Shown one piece after another: positions 1 through 8,563 of a stretch of 64,000 nucleotides of DNA (its first letter is position 1; every line of letters begins with the position of its first letter). Source of the stretch: Caulobacter sp. 602-1 (GTDB lineage Bacteria; Pseudomonadota; Alphaproteobacteria; Caulobacterales; Caulobacteraceae); contig NZ_RRYI01000005.1 of NCBI RefSeq assembly GCF_003931565.1, positions 62,001-126,000 on the forward strand, read 5' to 3'. Under the pieces are notes generated by a model. That model searched no databases. It was given only the letters and a program-made list of their open reading frames with translations, and was not told the origin of the DNA. A program made the position numbers and the translations under genes.

Positions 1-2
1 TC

Positions 3-437
3 GACTACCAGTGGAAGACCGGCCGGCGCCTGGACGACATCAGCGCGGCGACCTTCTACCCGCTGTTCACCGGCGCGACGGACGAGCGGCGGGCCCACAC
101 CGTCGCCCAGAAGGCCTGGGACGTGCTGCTGGCGCCCGGCGGGCTGCGCACCACCACCGTCCGCACCGGTCAGCAGTGGGACACGCCCAACGGCTGGGCG
201 CCCTTGCAATGGGTGGCCGTCTCCGGACTGCGCCGCTACGGCGAGGACGCCCTGGCCGCGGAGATTTCCAAGCGCTGGCTGGCCACGGTCGAGCGCGAGT
301 ACCAGGCCAGCGGCAAGATGCTGGAGAAGTACGACGTCGAGGAGGCCAAGGCCGGCGGGGGCGGGGAGTATCCCACCCAGGACGGCTTCGGCTGGACCAA
401 CGGCGTGGCGCGGGCGTTGATGGAGCCGGCGAAGTAG
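3..437 (+). CDS. treA: Trehalase (GH37), C-terminal fragment
   Basis: This is the last 144 codons of a gene whose start lies before the window; the reading frame is open from base 3. It carries the GH37 trehalase signature QWDTPNGWAP and the C-terminal GGGGEYPTQDGFGWTNGV motif, which in the family contributes to the active site and ends the (alpha/alpha)6 barrel. Trehalases hydrolyse alpha,alpha-trehalose to two glucose molecules, usually in the periplasm when secreted; the signal peptide cannot be checked because the N-terminus is missing. The gene ends at TAG 435-437 and is followed by a strong stem-loop with a T-run. Confidence 0.93.
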   Translation, partial: DYQWKTGRRLDDISAATFYPLFTGATDERRAHTVAQKAWDVLLAPGGLRTTTVRTGQQWDTPNGWAPLQWVAVSGLRRYGEDALAAEISKRWLATVEREYQASGKMLEKYDVEEAKAGGGGEYPTQDGFGWTNGVARALMEPAK

Positions 438-452
438 TCAGCGCACAATTCC

Positions 453-500
453 TGTCATCCCGGCTCTCCGCTTCGCTGCGGCCGGGATGACAAGGTTTTT
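453..500 (+). terminator. Rho-independent terminator / intergenic palindrome after the trehalase
   Basis: TGTCATCCCGGC (453-464) is repeated perfectly inverted as GCCGGGATGACA (481-492), and five T follow at 496-500. It fits a terminator for the trehalase and could also end the convergent receptor gene that stops at 508. The TGTCATCCCGGC arm resembles dispersed palindromes found between genes in this bacterial group, so it may be a repeat recruited as a terminator. Confidence 0.75.
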
Positions 501-507
501 ATGGCCC

Positions 508-2856
508 TTAGAACTCGAAGCCGATCGTGCCGAACACCTGGCGCGGGGCGGACGAGTGAAACACCAGAATGGTCCCCGCCGCGTCGTCCGGCGCGAACAC
601 GCTGCTGTCGAAGTTCGAGGCGTAGCGCTTGTTCGTCAGGTTGGTGACGTTCAGCGACGCCTTGGCCCCCTTCATGAAGCCGACCGGGCTGAACCTGTAG
701 CTGACGCCCAGGTCGAAGGTGGTGACGCCGGCGAAGCTCTGGTCGTTGGTGTAGGTGTAGTAGCGGCGGCCGGTGTACTTGCCCTGCAGCGAGGCCGAGA
801 AGCCGCCTTGCTTCACGCTCAGCACGCTGGCCAGCATTTCCTTCGGCGTATCGACCTGCTGCTTGCCGGCCGTCTGCTTGATCACGCAGGTGGTCGTGCA
901 CCAGTTCAGGTCTTCGTCGTAGGTCGACTTGTTGTAGGAGGCCGAATTGTACCAGTTCAGCCACGACGTCGCCTTCCACAGCACGCCGATCTCGGCGCCC
1001 TTGCTGGTGACGCCTCCGGCGTTGTGGAAGGAGTTGCCGCAACCCGGGTTCTGCTGCTGGTTGGTCGGGCAGGGGTTGTACTGCAGCAGGCGGTTGTTGA
1101 ACTTCACGTCGTAGGCGGCGATCGAGACCTGAAGATTATCGCCGACATAGCGGTAACCGGCGTCGAAGCTCTTGGAGGTTTCCGGCTTCAGGTACTGGCC
1201 CTGGGCGTCCCAGACCGCTTGCGACACCGACTGTGGGCCCAGCTTAAAGCCGCCCTGGAACATGGCCATGTTCTCGGCGTAGCTGGCGAACACCTCGTGG
1301 CCCGGGGCGATACGGTAACGCGCGCCGATTTCCGGCAGGAAGTCGTCCTTGGCGTACAGCGTGCCGCTGGCGAACTGGCTGGACGCCGTCACCGGCGCCT
1401 TGGCGATCCCGCGCTGGGCCTCGGCGGCCGACTTGGCGTGGGTGCTCTTGAAGCCGAAGTCGATGCTGAGCGCGTCGTCCAGCAGGGTGACCGTGTCCTG
1501 GACGTAGAACTGCTGGGTCGTCCAGTTGGTCTGCTGAACCCACTGGGCGGTGTCGGGCTGACCCTTCAGGAACTTCGCCAGGCTGAACGGGCCGGTGACG
1601 TTGGTCCAGATGTAACGCGCGGCGCTGCTGGTGTTGTCTTCCAGCCAAAGGCCGGCCTGAATGTGGTTGAAGCCCAGCGTCCAGCCCACGTTCGCCACCA
1701 CGCCGGAGCGGTCGATGGTGTAGCGGGTGTCGCGGATCTGCACCGGCAGGTCGTCGGCGGTTGAGGTCGTGCCCTGGTTCGACAGGCCGGTGATGAAGTT
1801 GTTGCCCGCGCCCTCGTCGGTGTGGCGATAGACCTGCACGTGGCTGGTGAGGTTCTCGCGGATCTTGAAGTCGCCCGACAGGTAGTAGACCTCGTCGTTG
1901 CGCAGGATCTGGCCGTTGGTGAAGGTGACATCGGCCAGCTTCTCGGGCGCGGTCGAGGGGACGCATTTGGCCGCCAGCGAGGCCACCGAACAGGCGGCGC
2001 GGCCGACATAGGCGTCCCAGTTCGGCGCATAGCCGGCCCAGTCCCAGCCCAGGCGCGAGAGCATGTCCTTGGAGAGATAGGTGTCGTCGGCCTGGTTCGT
2101 GCGCGACACGTCCGCGAAGGCGGTGATGACGTTGTCGCCAAAGCGGTACTGGGCCTTGGCGTTCAGCTGCTTGCCGGTCGACTTGTTGTAGGCGCCCTGG
2201 TTCACGAACAGGTCCTGCTGGGCGTAGTGGCCCGAGACATAGGCCGAGAAGCCGCCGTGCTCGCCGGTGTCGAAGCGCATGAAGGTGCGGGCGGTGTCCT
2301 CGCTGCCCACGGTCCCGTTGATCGAGAAGCCCATGGTCTTCTTCGGATCGCTGGACGTGTAGATCAGCGCGCCGCCCAGGTTGCTGGTCGAGGGGATGGA
2401 CAGGCCGGCGATGCCGGTGGCCAGGTCGGCCCGGCCCAGGTTTTCCGAGATCAGGGCGCGGCTGATGGTCAGGCCGTTGTAGTTGTTGTAGGCGCCGTCG
2501 CCCAGCGGCATGCCGTCCAGCGAATAGCCGAGGTGGGTGGTGTTGAAGCCGCGCACCTGCAGCGACAGCGACTGCTCGTTGACGCCCAGGGCGTCGATCG
2601 ACTGGGCGCTGACGCCCGGCAGGAAGTTCAGGGCCTTCTGAATGCTCGTGCCCGGGGGCAGGACCTCCAGGCTCGACGGCGTCAGGGTGTTGACCGAGCG
2701 GGTCTGGCCGCTGCCAACGATGACGACCGCGTCGATCTCGTTGGCGTCGGCGGGTGCGTCCGCGACCTTCGGAGCGGGCGCACCGGCGGCCTGGACCTGG
2801 GTGGCGAACATCAGGCAGGCGGCGATAGCCACCACGCTGGCGGATCGGAGCAGCAT
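508..2856 (-). CDS. TonB-dependent outer-membrane receptor
   Basis: A 782-residue outer-membrane receptor for active uptake of a ligand, energised by TonB-ExbBD. The start chosen (ATG at 2856) gives a clean signal peptide (MLLRSASVVAIAACLMFATQVQA) and has a GGGGG ribosome-binding site just upstream; the reading frame stays open further upstream to 3033, but that extension is Arg-rich and implausible. A TonB-box-like AVVIVGSGQT stretch precedes the plug domain (about residues 45-160, with the FNTTHLGYSLDGMP segment), followed by a beta-barrel ending in the aromatic GTIGFEF. There is no FecI-type signalling domain. It is divergent from a secreted phytase-family esterase, so the two may serve the same substrate. 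The ligand is unknown. Confidence 0.93.
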   Translation of the reverse strand: MLLRSASVVAIAACLMFATQVQAAGAPAPKVADAPADANEIDAVVIVGSGQTRSVNTLTPSSLEVLPPGTSIQKALNFLPGVSAQSIDALGVNEQSLSLQVRGFNTTHLGYSLDGMPLGDGAYNNYNGLTISRALISENLGRADLATGIAGLSIPSTSNLGGALIYTSSDPKKTMGFSINGTVGSEDTARTFMRFDTGEHGGFSAYVSGHYAQQDLFVNQGAYNKSTGKQLNAKAQYRFGDNVITAFADVSRTNQADDTYLSKDMLSRLGWDWAGYAPNWDAYVGRAACSVASLAAKCVPSTAPEKLADVTFTNGQILRNDEVYYLSGDFKIRENLTSHVQVYRHTDEGAGNNFITGLSNQGTTSTADDLPVQIRDTRYTIDRSGVVANVGWTLGFNHIQAGLWLEDNTSSAARYIWTNVTGPFSLAKFLKGQPDTAQWVQQTNWTTQQFYVQDTVTLLDDALSIDFGFKSTHAKSAAEAQRGIAKAPVTASSQFASGTLYAKDDFLPEIGARYRIAPGHEVFASYAENMAMFQGGFKLGPQSVSQAVWDAQGQYLKPETSKSFDAGYRYVGDNLQVSIAAYDVKFNNRLLQYNPCPTNQQQNPGCGNSFHNAGGVTSKGAEIGVLWKATSWLNWYNSASYNKSTYDEDLNWCTTTCVIKQTAGKQQVDTPKEMLASVLSVKQGGFSASLQGKYTGRRYYTYTNDQSFAGVTTFDLGVSYRFSPVGFMKGAKASLNVTNLTNKRYASNFDSSVFAPDDAAGTILVFHSSAPRQVFGTIGFEF

Positions 2857-3059
2857 TTCGGATATCCCCCTAGATATCGCGCGCCACGCGGATTTTCGTC
2901 TACGGCGCCGATTGGTGTTGAGCGCCGCGTCTATTCCACAGCTTGATGACGGTTCTGCTGCGGTTGCGCGACGGTCTCTGTCACAAAACCTATGCAGACC
3001 CTCCCTAAGAGCGCGGCGAGTTCCACCGAACACTTCCGTGTCCTTTTCAGGAGCCCTCG
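2857..3059. promoter_or_regulatory. Divergent promoter region, receptor / phytase-like esterase
   Basis: This 203-base gap separates the two divergent starts and should hold both promoters. Two GATATC hexamers flank CCCCCTA (2861-2878) over the receptor ribosome-binding site; this may be chance. I see no recognised operator. Confidence 0.4.
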
Positions 3060-4544
3060 ATGTCGCGCCGTCGCCTTGCCGGAACCCTCGTGGGTCTCGC
3101 CGCCCTGGCCCTGGCGGCCGACGCCGGCGCCCAGTCGCGGACTTATGTCGCGCCGCATTGGGACAACACCCCCGGCGACGTCACCGTGGCGTTCGGCGGC
3201 AGGACCTATGTCAATCACGGCCTGGTGGCCGTGGGCTGGCTGCCCGCGGCGACGCGCGACTTCAACGGCGAGACCCTGGGCTCGTTCTCCAGCATGGCGC
3301 TGTCGAACTGGAAGAAGGCCGCCGACGGGTCCTATACCGGGACCTTGCGCACCCTGCCGGATCGCGGACCCAACAATGTCGGACCGTTCAAGAGCACGAC
3401 CGACTACGCCAACCGCGTCCACGAGCACGCGATCAAGCTGGTTCCCGGCAAGGGCCTGACCATCACGCCCACGGGCGGCTTCCTGTTGAAGGACCAGACC
3501 GGCCAGCCGTTCACCGGCATGGACCCGGGCGCCAACGTCGTCGAGCGGGGCGGCGTGCGCTATCCGTCGCCGGCCGGCGGCGAGGGGGCGGGCAAGCTCA
3601 GCCTGGACAGCGAGGCGATCGCCTACCTGCCGGACGGGAGCTTCTACGTCTCGGACGAATATGCGGCGGGCGTCTATCTGTTCGACAGGACCGGCACGCT
3701 GACCGGCGCGATCCAGACCGTCCCGGCGCTGCTGCCGATCAAGAAGGGCCAACTGAACTTCGGCGCCGAGAAGGCGCCCGAACAGGGCCGCCGCAACAAC
3801 CAGGGCCTGGAAGCGCTGACCATCAGCCCCGACGGCAAGCGCCTGATCGCCGTGCTGCAGAGCGCGACCGTGCAGGACTCCGCGTCGAACAACGCCACCC
3901 GCAACAACACCCGCGTGCTGGTCTATGACATCAGCAAGACCCGGCTGCCTAAGGCCCCGATCGGCCACTACGCGCTGCAGCTGCCGACCGTACGCGAGAA
4001 CGGCGACGGCCAGGCCGCCGACGTTACCGCCGCCCAGTCCGAGGCCGTGGCGCTCAGCGAGGACCGCCTGCTGGTCCTGGCGCGCGACGGCAATGGACGC
4101 GGCAAGGGCGCGCCCAATGCGCCGGTCTATAAGAGCATCCTGCTGGTCGATCTCGCCGGCGCCACCAACCTGGCCGGCACGCCCTACGAGCAGGGCGGCC
4201 AGCCGATCGCCAGGGACGGCGCGTTGAACCCCGACATCAAACCGGCCGCCCAGGCCGAGCTGGTCGACATCCTCAACCCCGTCCAGCTGGCCAGGTTCGG
4301 GATCAATCTGTCGGTCTCGCCCTCGACCCCGACCAGCCTGCCCGAGAAGATCGAGGCCATGGCCATCGGTTCGACGTTCGACAAGACCGGCGACGTCTTC
4401 CTGCTGGTCGGGTCGGACAACGACTTCGCCACGGCCAGGGGCCACGTGAACGGCCAGGACTTCGACGCCTCGCTGCATGGCGACACCGGGACCGGCGACA
4501 ACGACAACCTGGTGCTGGTCTACCGCCTGTCCCTGCCGAAGTGA
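3060..4544 (+). CDS. Secreted esterase-like protein of the phytase family (PF13449 type)
   Basis: A 494-residue exported protein. The ATG follows AGGAG by 7 bases, and the first 24 residues (ending ALAADAGAQ) form a signal peptide. The body looks like a beta-propeller, with segments such as LDSEAIAYLPDGSFYVSDEY, NNQGLEALTISPDGKRL and EKIEAMAIGS, which match the family annotated as esterase-like activity of phytase. Members are often periplasmic phosphoesterases, but few are characterised and I would not claim phytate as substrate. The divergent TonB receptor suggests hydrolysis coupled to uptake. A cobalamin riboswitch begins shortly after the stop codon and belongs to the next gene. Confidence 0.85.
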   Translation: MSRRRLAGTLVGLAALALAADAGAQSRTYVAPHWDNTPGDVTVAFGGRTYVNHGLVAVGWLPAATRDFNGETLGSFSSMALSNWKKAADGSYTGTLRTLPDRGPNNVGPFKSTTDYANRVHEHAIKLVPGKGLTITPTGGFLLKDQTGQPFTGMDPGANVVERGGVRYPSPAGGEGAGKLSLDSEAIAYLPDGSFYVSDEYAAGVYLFDRTGTLTGAIQTVPALLPIKKGQLNFGAEKAPEQGRRNNQGLEALTISPDGKRLIAVLQSATVQDSASNNATRNNTRVLVYDISKTRLPKAPIGHYALQLPTVRENGDGQAADVTAAQSEAVALSEDRLLVLARDGNGRGKGAPNAPVYKSILLVDLAGATNLAGTPYEQGGQPIARDGALNPDIKPAAQAELVDILNPVQLARFGINLSVSPSTPTSLPEKIEAMAIGSTFDKTGDVFLLVGSDNDFATARGHVNGQDFDASLHGDTGTGDNDNLVLVYRLSLPK

Positions 4545-4576
4545 GCTTGACCCTCCGGGCGGGCGCGCCTACCCCG

Positions 4577-4742
4577 GACGGCGAAGGCATGGAGGTCGAA
4601 AGACCTCCGGGAACGCGGTGACCAATCCGCGGCTGCCCCCGCAACTGTGATCGTCCGTCGATCGTCGCGGCACGCGCCACTGGGAGTGATCCTGGGAAGG
4701 CGCCGCGACGGGAGGGCGTAAGCCAGGAGACCGGCCTTCGTC
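4577..4742 (+). promoter_or_regulatory. Cobalamin (B12) riboswitch
   Basis: The leader has the conserved parts of the adenosylcobalamin riboswitch in order: a closing stem in which GGCGAAGG near 4580 pairs with CCTTCGTC at 4735-4742, a GGAGGTC-GAAA-GACCTCC hairpin (4591-4608), GGGAA...GGTG, AATCC, the GCTGCCCCCGCAACTGT core, GCCACTG, GGGAAGGC, and the B12 box AGCCAGGAGACCGGCC (4721-4736). In the family, binding of adenosylcobalamin represses the downstream gene, usually by hiding the ribosome-binding site. The cobO start is about 40 bases downstream, which fits translational control. Confidence 0.96.
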
Positions 4743-4783
4743 ATATCAACGCGGCCGGCGGGGTGTCCGGCGAGGGCAGGGTG

Positions 4784-5422
4784 ATGAACGAAGAAGTCCC
4801 GGACGGCGAGGCCGGCCAAGAGGCTGCGAAGAACGCGCGCCACAACGCCAGGATGAAGGTGATCCAGGCGGCGCGGGCCAAGATGATGGCCGAGCGCCAG
4901 ATCGAGAAGGGCCTGTTGATCGTCCATACGGGCGCGGGCAAGGGCAAGACGACGGCGGCCCTGGGCATGGTCTGCCGCGCCATCGGCCACGGCCAGCGCG
5001 TCAGCGTCATCCAGTTCATCAAGGGCGCGATGCAGACCGGCGAGAAGGTCGTGTTCGACGCCTTCCCGGACCAGGTCGAGTTCCGGCCGATGGGCGAGGG
5101 CTTCACCTGGGACACCCAGGACCGCGCCCGCGACATCGCCGTGGCCCGCGAGGCCTGGGAGGCCATCAAGGCCCGCATCGCCGATCCCGACTGGGACATG
5201 GTCGTCGCCGACGAGCTGAACATCATCCTGCGCTACGACTATCTGCCGCTCGATGAGGTGCTGGAGGTCCTGGTCAATCGGCCGGAGGGCAAGCACGTGG
5301 TCGTCACCGGCCGCAACGCGCCGGACGCCCTGATCGAGGCCGCCGACCTCGTCACCGAGATGGCCCAGGTCAAGCACCCGTTCCGCGCCGGGGTGAAGGC
5401 CCAGGCGGGGATCGAGTTTTGA
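4784..5422 (+). CDS. cobO: Cob(I)yrinic acid a,c-diamide adenosyltransferase
   Basis: Transfers the 5'-deoxyadenosyl group of ATP to cob(I)yrinic acid diamide or cobinamide in coenzyme B12 synthesis or salvage (CobO/CobA/BtuR family, about 200 residues). The nucleotide-binding loop GAGKGKTTAALG and the family segments VIQFIKGA, FTWDTQDR and DELNIIL are present. ATG 4784 follows GAGGG by 7 bases; a GTG at 4763 in the same frame would add 7 residues. The gene sits directly behind the riboswitch, so its expression is probably repressed by adenosylcobalamin. Its stop overlaps the TTG start of the next gene, which suggests translational coupling. Confidence 0.95.
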   Translation: MNEEVPDGEAGQEAAKNARHNARMKVIQAARAKMMAERQIEKGLLIVHTGAGKGKTTAALGMVCRAIGHGQRVSVIQFIKGAMQTGEKVVFDAFPDQVEFRPMGEGFTWDTQDRARDIAVAREAWEAIKARIADPDWDMVVADELNIILRYDYLPLDEVLEVLVNRPEGKHVVVTGRNAPDALIEAADLVTEMAQVKHPFRAGVKAQAGIEF

Positions 5423-5823
5423 CCGTTCTGCGCGCGGCCGACGACGGCCCGGCGGTGGTGGTCTGCAACACCTGCCGCGTTTCGGCCGAAGAGCGCGAAA
5501 CGCCCGAAGGCGTGCGCGGCGGGGCGCTGCTGGCGACGGCCCTGCGCGCGGCGGCGGCGGGCAGCGATGTGGCGATCCAGGAAATGCCCTGCCTGTTCAA
5601 CTGCGCCCAGCACTGCTCGATCCACCTGCGGGCGCCGGGCAAGATCGGCTATGTGCTGGGCCGGTTCGAACCGACCGCCGAGGCCGCGCGCGCGATCGTC
5701 GACTACGCCGTGGCCTATGCCGCCAGCGACGAGGGCGTGGTGCCGTACCGCCAGTGGCCGGAGGGCGTGAAGGGCCACTTCATCGTCCGGGTGCCCCCGG
5801 CCGGGAGGCTGGTGGGGGATTGA
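5419..5823 (+). CDS. DUF1636 protein, predicted metal-binding, cobalamin-linked
   Basis: A 134-residue cytosolic protein starting at TTG 5419, which overlaps the cobO stop. It has CNTC near the N-terminus and CLFNCAQHCS mid-protein, a cysteine pattern suited to an iron-sulfur cluster or metal; the family resembles small thioredoxin-fold ferredoxins. DUF1636 genes often lie in cobalamin operons, and here the gene is co-transcribed with cobO under the riboswitch. A role in cobalt reduction or delivery is a reasonable guess from context, not shown by the sequence. Confidence 0.85.
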   Translation: MTVLRAADDGPAVVVCNTCRVSAEERETPEGVRGGALLATALRAAAAGSDVAIQEMPCLFNCAQHCSIHLRAPGKIGYVLGRFEPTAEAARAIVDYAVAYAASDEGVVPYRQWPEGVKGHFIVRVPPAGRLVGD

Positions 5824-5856
5824 GACCCCCGGACAGGTGGGTTTCTACCTCGCGGC

Positions 5857-6039
5857 CTAGCGAACCGGTCGGCGCACCGTCCAGACCAGCAGCGCCGCCG
5901 ACAGCAGGACGCCGCTCACCACCACGCCGAAGGTGACCAGGCCGGCGCGGGTGGCGCGGGCCTCGGCGCGGGCGTGGAAGGGGCCGGCCTGGGCCTCGGC
6001 GAGGGCCGACAGGTCTTCACGCGCCAGGTCGTCGGACAT
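5857..6039 (-). CDS. Small single-pass membrane protein
   Basis: A 60-residue protein with a soluble N-terminal half rich in Ala, Glu and Arg, then one hydrophobic helix (about residues 33-52, GLVTFGVVVSGVLLSAALLV) ending in WTVRRPVR. The start codon has GGAG about 8 bases upstream. It lies 19 bases downstream of the penicillin-binding protein gene on the same strand and may share its transcript. I recognise no family. Confidence 0.6.
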   Translation of the reverse strand: MSDDLAREDLSALAEAQAGPFHARAEARATRAGLVTFGVVVSGVLLSAALLVWTVRRPVR

Positions 6040-6058
6040 GTCGGTCTCCTCGCGGGGG

Positions 6059-8311
6059 CTAGGGGCGCGGCTCGGGCGGCGGCGGCGCGATGGGGGCGAC
6101 CGGCGCGACGGGCGGCGGCGGGAGCGAGTCGGTGGGGACCGTCAGCGGGACCACCGGCAGGCCGTCGGGGCCGATCTCGCCTTCCAGCGGCAGGCCCAGG
6201 TCGTCCAGCGGGTCCTCGACGACCGCCGGGGCGGCGCTACGGCCCAGGGCCGACAACATGAAGGCCTTCCAGATCTTGGCGGGCTCGCCGCCGCCGACCA
6301 CGCCGTTCATCGAGCTGTTGTCGTCGTTGCCGACCCAGACCCCGACCACCAGGTCGTCGACGTAACCGACGAATAGGGCGTCGTGATAGTCCTGGGTGGT
6401 GCCGGTCTTGCCGTAGGCCCCGTCGATCGCCGCTTCCAGGCCCGTGCCGCGATGGGTGGCCGAGCGCAGCAGGTCGCGCATGCCGGCCAGCACCTTGGGA
6501 TCGTAGGCGGTGGTCTTGCCCTTCTGGAAGGTCTCCAGGGCGTGCGGGACGATCGGATATTCGCCGGCCGCGATGGAGGCGTAGGCTGCCGTCAGGCGCG
6601 TCAGGCTCATCGAACCGGTGCCCAGCGCCATGGTCAGGTCGTCGGGGATCTTCTCGGTGACGCCCAGCTGGCGGGCGACCTTGATCACCTTGGCGGGGCC
6701 GAGGTCGTGGGCCAGGCGCACGGCCGCGACGTTCGAAGACGCGGCGAAGGCGCTGATCAGCGGGATCTCGCGGTCGCGGTACTTGCCCTCGTGGTTCTTG
6801 GGCGTGTAGCCGCTGACCTGCACCGGGGTGTCGAGGATCGGGCTGGTCGTGGTCATGCCCGACTGCAGGGCGGCCAGGTAGACGAACAGCTTGAACGACG
6901 AGCCCGGCTGGCGCGCGCCATCGGCGCGGTTGAACTGGCTGGCGCCGTAGTCGCGGCCGCCGACCATGGCCACGACGCGGCCGTCCTTGCGCATGGCCAC
7001 CAGGGCGCCCTGGGTGATGTTCAGGACCTTGCCGTCGCGGGCGATGAAGTCGTTGAGGATCTTCTCGGCCTTAGCCTGCAGCGCGGGATCCAGGGTCGTC
7101 TTGACGATGGTCTCGCCATAGCGGGCGCCGATGGCGGCGCGGGCCTGGGGCAGGGCCCAGTCGGCGAAGTAGGAGCCGGTTGGCAGCTTGTCGGGGTTCT
7201 CGATGGCCGAGACCTCACCGACCGCGTCGGCCTGGGCCTGGGTGATGGTCTTGGTCTCGACCATGGCGCCCAGCACGACGCGCATCCGCTCGCGGGCGCC
7301 TTCGATGTTGTTGGTCGGGGCCAGGCGGGACGGGGCCTTGACCAGGCCGGCCAGCATGGCGGCCTCGCCGATCGACAGCTGCTCGGGCGGCTTGCCGAAA
7401 TAGTGCCGGGCCGCGGCGCGCAGGCCAAAGGCCCCGTCGCCGAAATAGACCGACGACAGGTAGCGCGACAGGATCTCGTCCTTGGAGAGGCGGGCCTCAA
7501 GATAGACCGCGATCAACGCCTCCTGCGCCTTGCGGCGCAGGTTGCGGTCACTGCTCAGGAAGGCGTTCTTGGCCAGCTGCTGGGTGATGGTCGAGCCGCC
7601 TTCCGAGACGCCGCCGGCCTGGGCGTTCTTGCCCAGCGCCCGCGCGATCGCCTTCGGGTCGACGCCCATGTGGCTGTAGAAACGACGGTCCTCGATGGCG
7701 ATGAAGGCGCCGGGCACGTATTTCGGCAGCTTGGCGACGTCGATCGGGGCTTCCTTGTAGGAGCCGCGGCGGGCGATCGGCGAGCCGTCATCAGCGACCA
7801 GAACGATGGCGGAATTGTTCAGCGGCTCGAGGGCGCGGCTCAGCGGCAGCGACCAGAACAGCGAGGCGACCAGCACGACCGCCAGCACCACGGCGGCGGC
7901 CGCGCCGATCAGCCAGGCGGGACGCTTCCAGATCGGCGGCTTGGCGGTCTTGACGGGCTCGGCCGGGGAGAGGGCGGCTTCCGGGATCGCCTCGACGGCT
8001 TCCGGCAGCTCGGTCTCGGCTTCGGGAGGGGGCGCTTCCTCGGGCGGGACCTCGGGTTCGGGCTCGACGACTGGCGCGGGGGCCGGGGTCTCTTCGACGA
8101 TGTCCGGGGTTTCGGCGACCGCCTCGACCGCCTCGACCGGCGGCTTGGGTGCGCGCGGCTTGCGCGGACGAGGCGGCTTGGGCGCGACGGGTTCGGACGA
8201 ACTCTCGGGCAGGACAGCCGCCGAGGTCATCGCGGCCTTGGCGCGCGGCTTCCGGGGCTTGCGCGGCTTCGGCGCCGGCGGGATGTCTTTGGGATCGGCG
8301 GGGTCGGACAT
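6059..8311 (-). CDS. Bifunctional class A penicillin-binding protein (PBP1A type)
   Basis: A 750-residue peptidoglycan synthase. Residues 1-130 are a cytoplasmic tail rich in Pro, Lys, Arg and later Glu (repeated PKPRKPR-type units). One membrane helix follows at about 134-155. The GT51 glycosyltransferase domain has EDRRFYSHMGVD, GGSTITQQLAKN and RKAQEALIA. The transpeptidase domain has the SxxK serine in GSSFK, the SSN of AASSNVAA and KTGTTQDYHDA. It polymerises lipid II in the periplasm and cross-links the chains. The tail is much longer than in enterobacterial PBP1a and may recruit cytoplasmic morphogenetic proteins. Caulobacter has several paralogs, so I do not assign a symbol. The last 30 residues are again Pro-rich. 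Confidence 0.95.
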   Translation of the reverse strand: MSDPADPKDIPPAPKPRKPRKPRAKAAMTSAAVLPESSSEPVAPKPPRPRKPRAPKPPVEAVEAVAETPDIVEETPAPAPVVEPEPEVPPEEAPPPEAETELPEAVEAIPEAALSPAEPVKTAKPPIWKRPAWLIGAAAAVVLAVVLVASLFWSLPLSRALEPLNNSAIVLVADDGSPIARRGSYKEAPIDVAKLPKYVPGAFIAIEDRRFYSHMGVDPKAIARALGKNAQAGGVSEGGSTITQQLAKNAFLSSDRNLRRKAQEALIAVYLEARLSKDEILSRYLSSVYFGDGAFGLRAAARHYFGKPPEQLSIGEAAMLAGLVKAPSRLAPTNNIEGARERMRVVLGAMVETKTITQAQADAVGEVSAIENPDKLPTGSYFADWALPQARAAIGARYGETIVKTTLDPALQAKAEKILNDFIARDGKVLNITQGALVAMRKDGRVVAMVGGRDYGASQFNRADGARQPGSSFKLFVYLAALQSGMTTTSPILDTPVQVSGYTPKNHEGKYRDREIPLISAFAASSNVAAVRLAHDLGPAKVIKVARQLGVTEKIPDDLTMALGTGSMSLTRLTAAYASIAAGEYPIVPHALETFQKGKTTAYDPKVLAGMRDLLRSATHRGTGLEAAIDGAYGKTGTTQDYHDALFVGYVDDLVVGVWVGNDDNSSMNGVVGGGEPAKIWKAFMLSALGRSAAPAVVEDPLDDLGLPLEGEIGPDGLPVVPLTVPTDSLPPPPVAPVAPIAPPPPEPRP

Positions 8312-8499
8312 GGACTGGCGCTCGCTTCGGGCCAGGCCCTCACTCGTCGAGCGCGCTCATTACCACACGGCCCCGGCAAGCCAAGCGCGTTGAAACCGAA
8401 GTTTCTTCCGCTCCGCCCTTGAATGGCGTTCGGCCAGGCATAGATGACCTCCGTGAGGCTGAGGCCTCTGCCCTTCCTGGGCGTTTCCTCCCCTACTTC

Positions 8500-8526
8500 T
8501 CAAGCCCGGCTTTCGCCGGGCTTTTT
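8500..8526. terminator. Stem-loop terminator between aceB and the PBP gene
   Basis: GCCCGGC and GCCGGGC pair around a four-base loop, which reads GAAA on the minus strand; five T follow on the plus strand. It lies about 40 bases beyond the aceB stop. The minus-strand loop suits aceB, but the longer T-run is on the plus strand, so direction is uncertain. The rest of the 252-base gap from 8312 to 8563 shows no gene; it should hold the PBP promoter. Confidence 0.6.
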
Positions 8527-8563
8527 CTTTGCGGTCATGCGTTCGGTTGGATCAGGCGGTTGG

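Noticed and set aside
2857-3033. N-terminal extension of the first receptor
   Set aside because: It is Arg-rich, would bury the signal peptide, and the internal ATG has a good ribosome-binding site.
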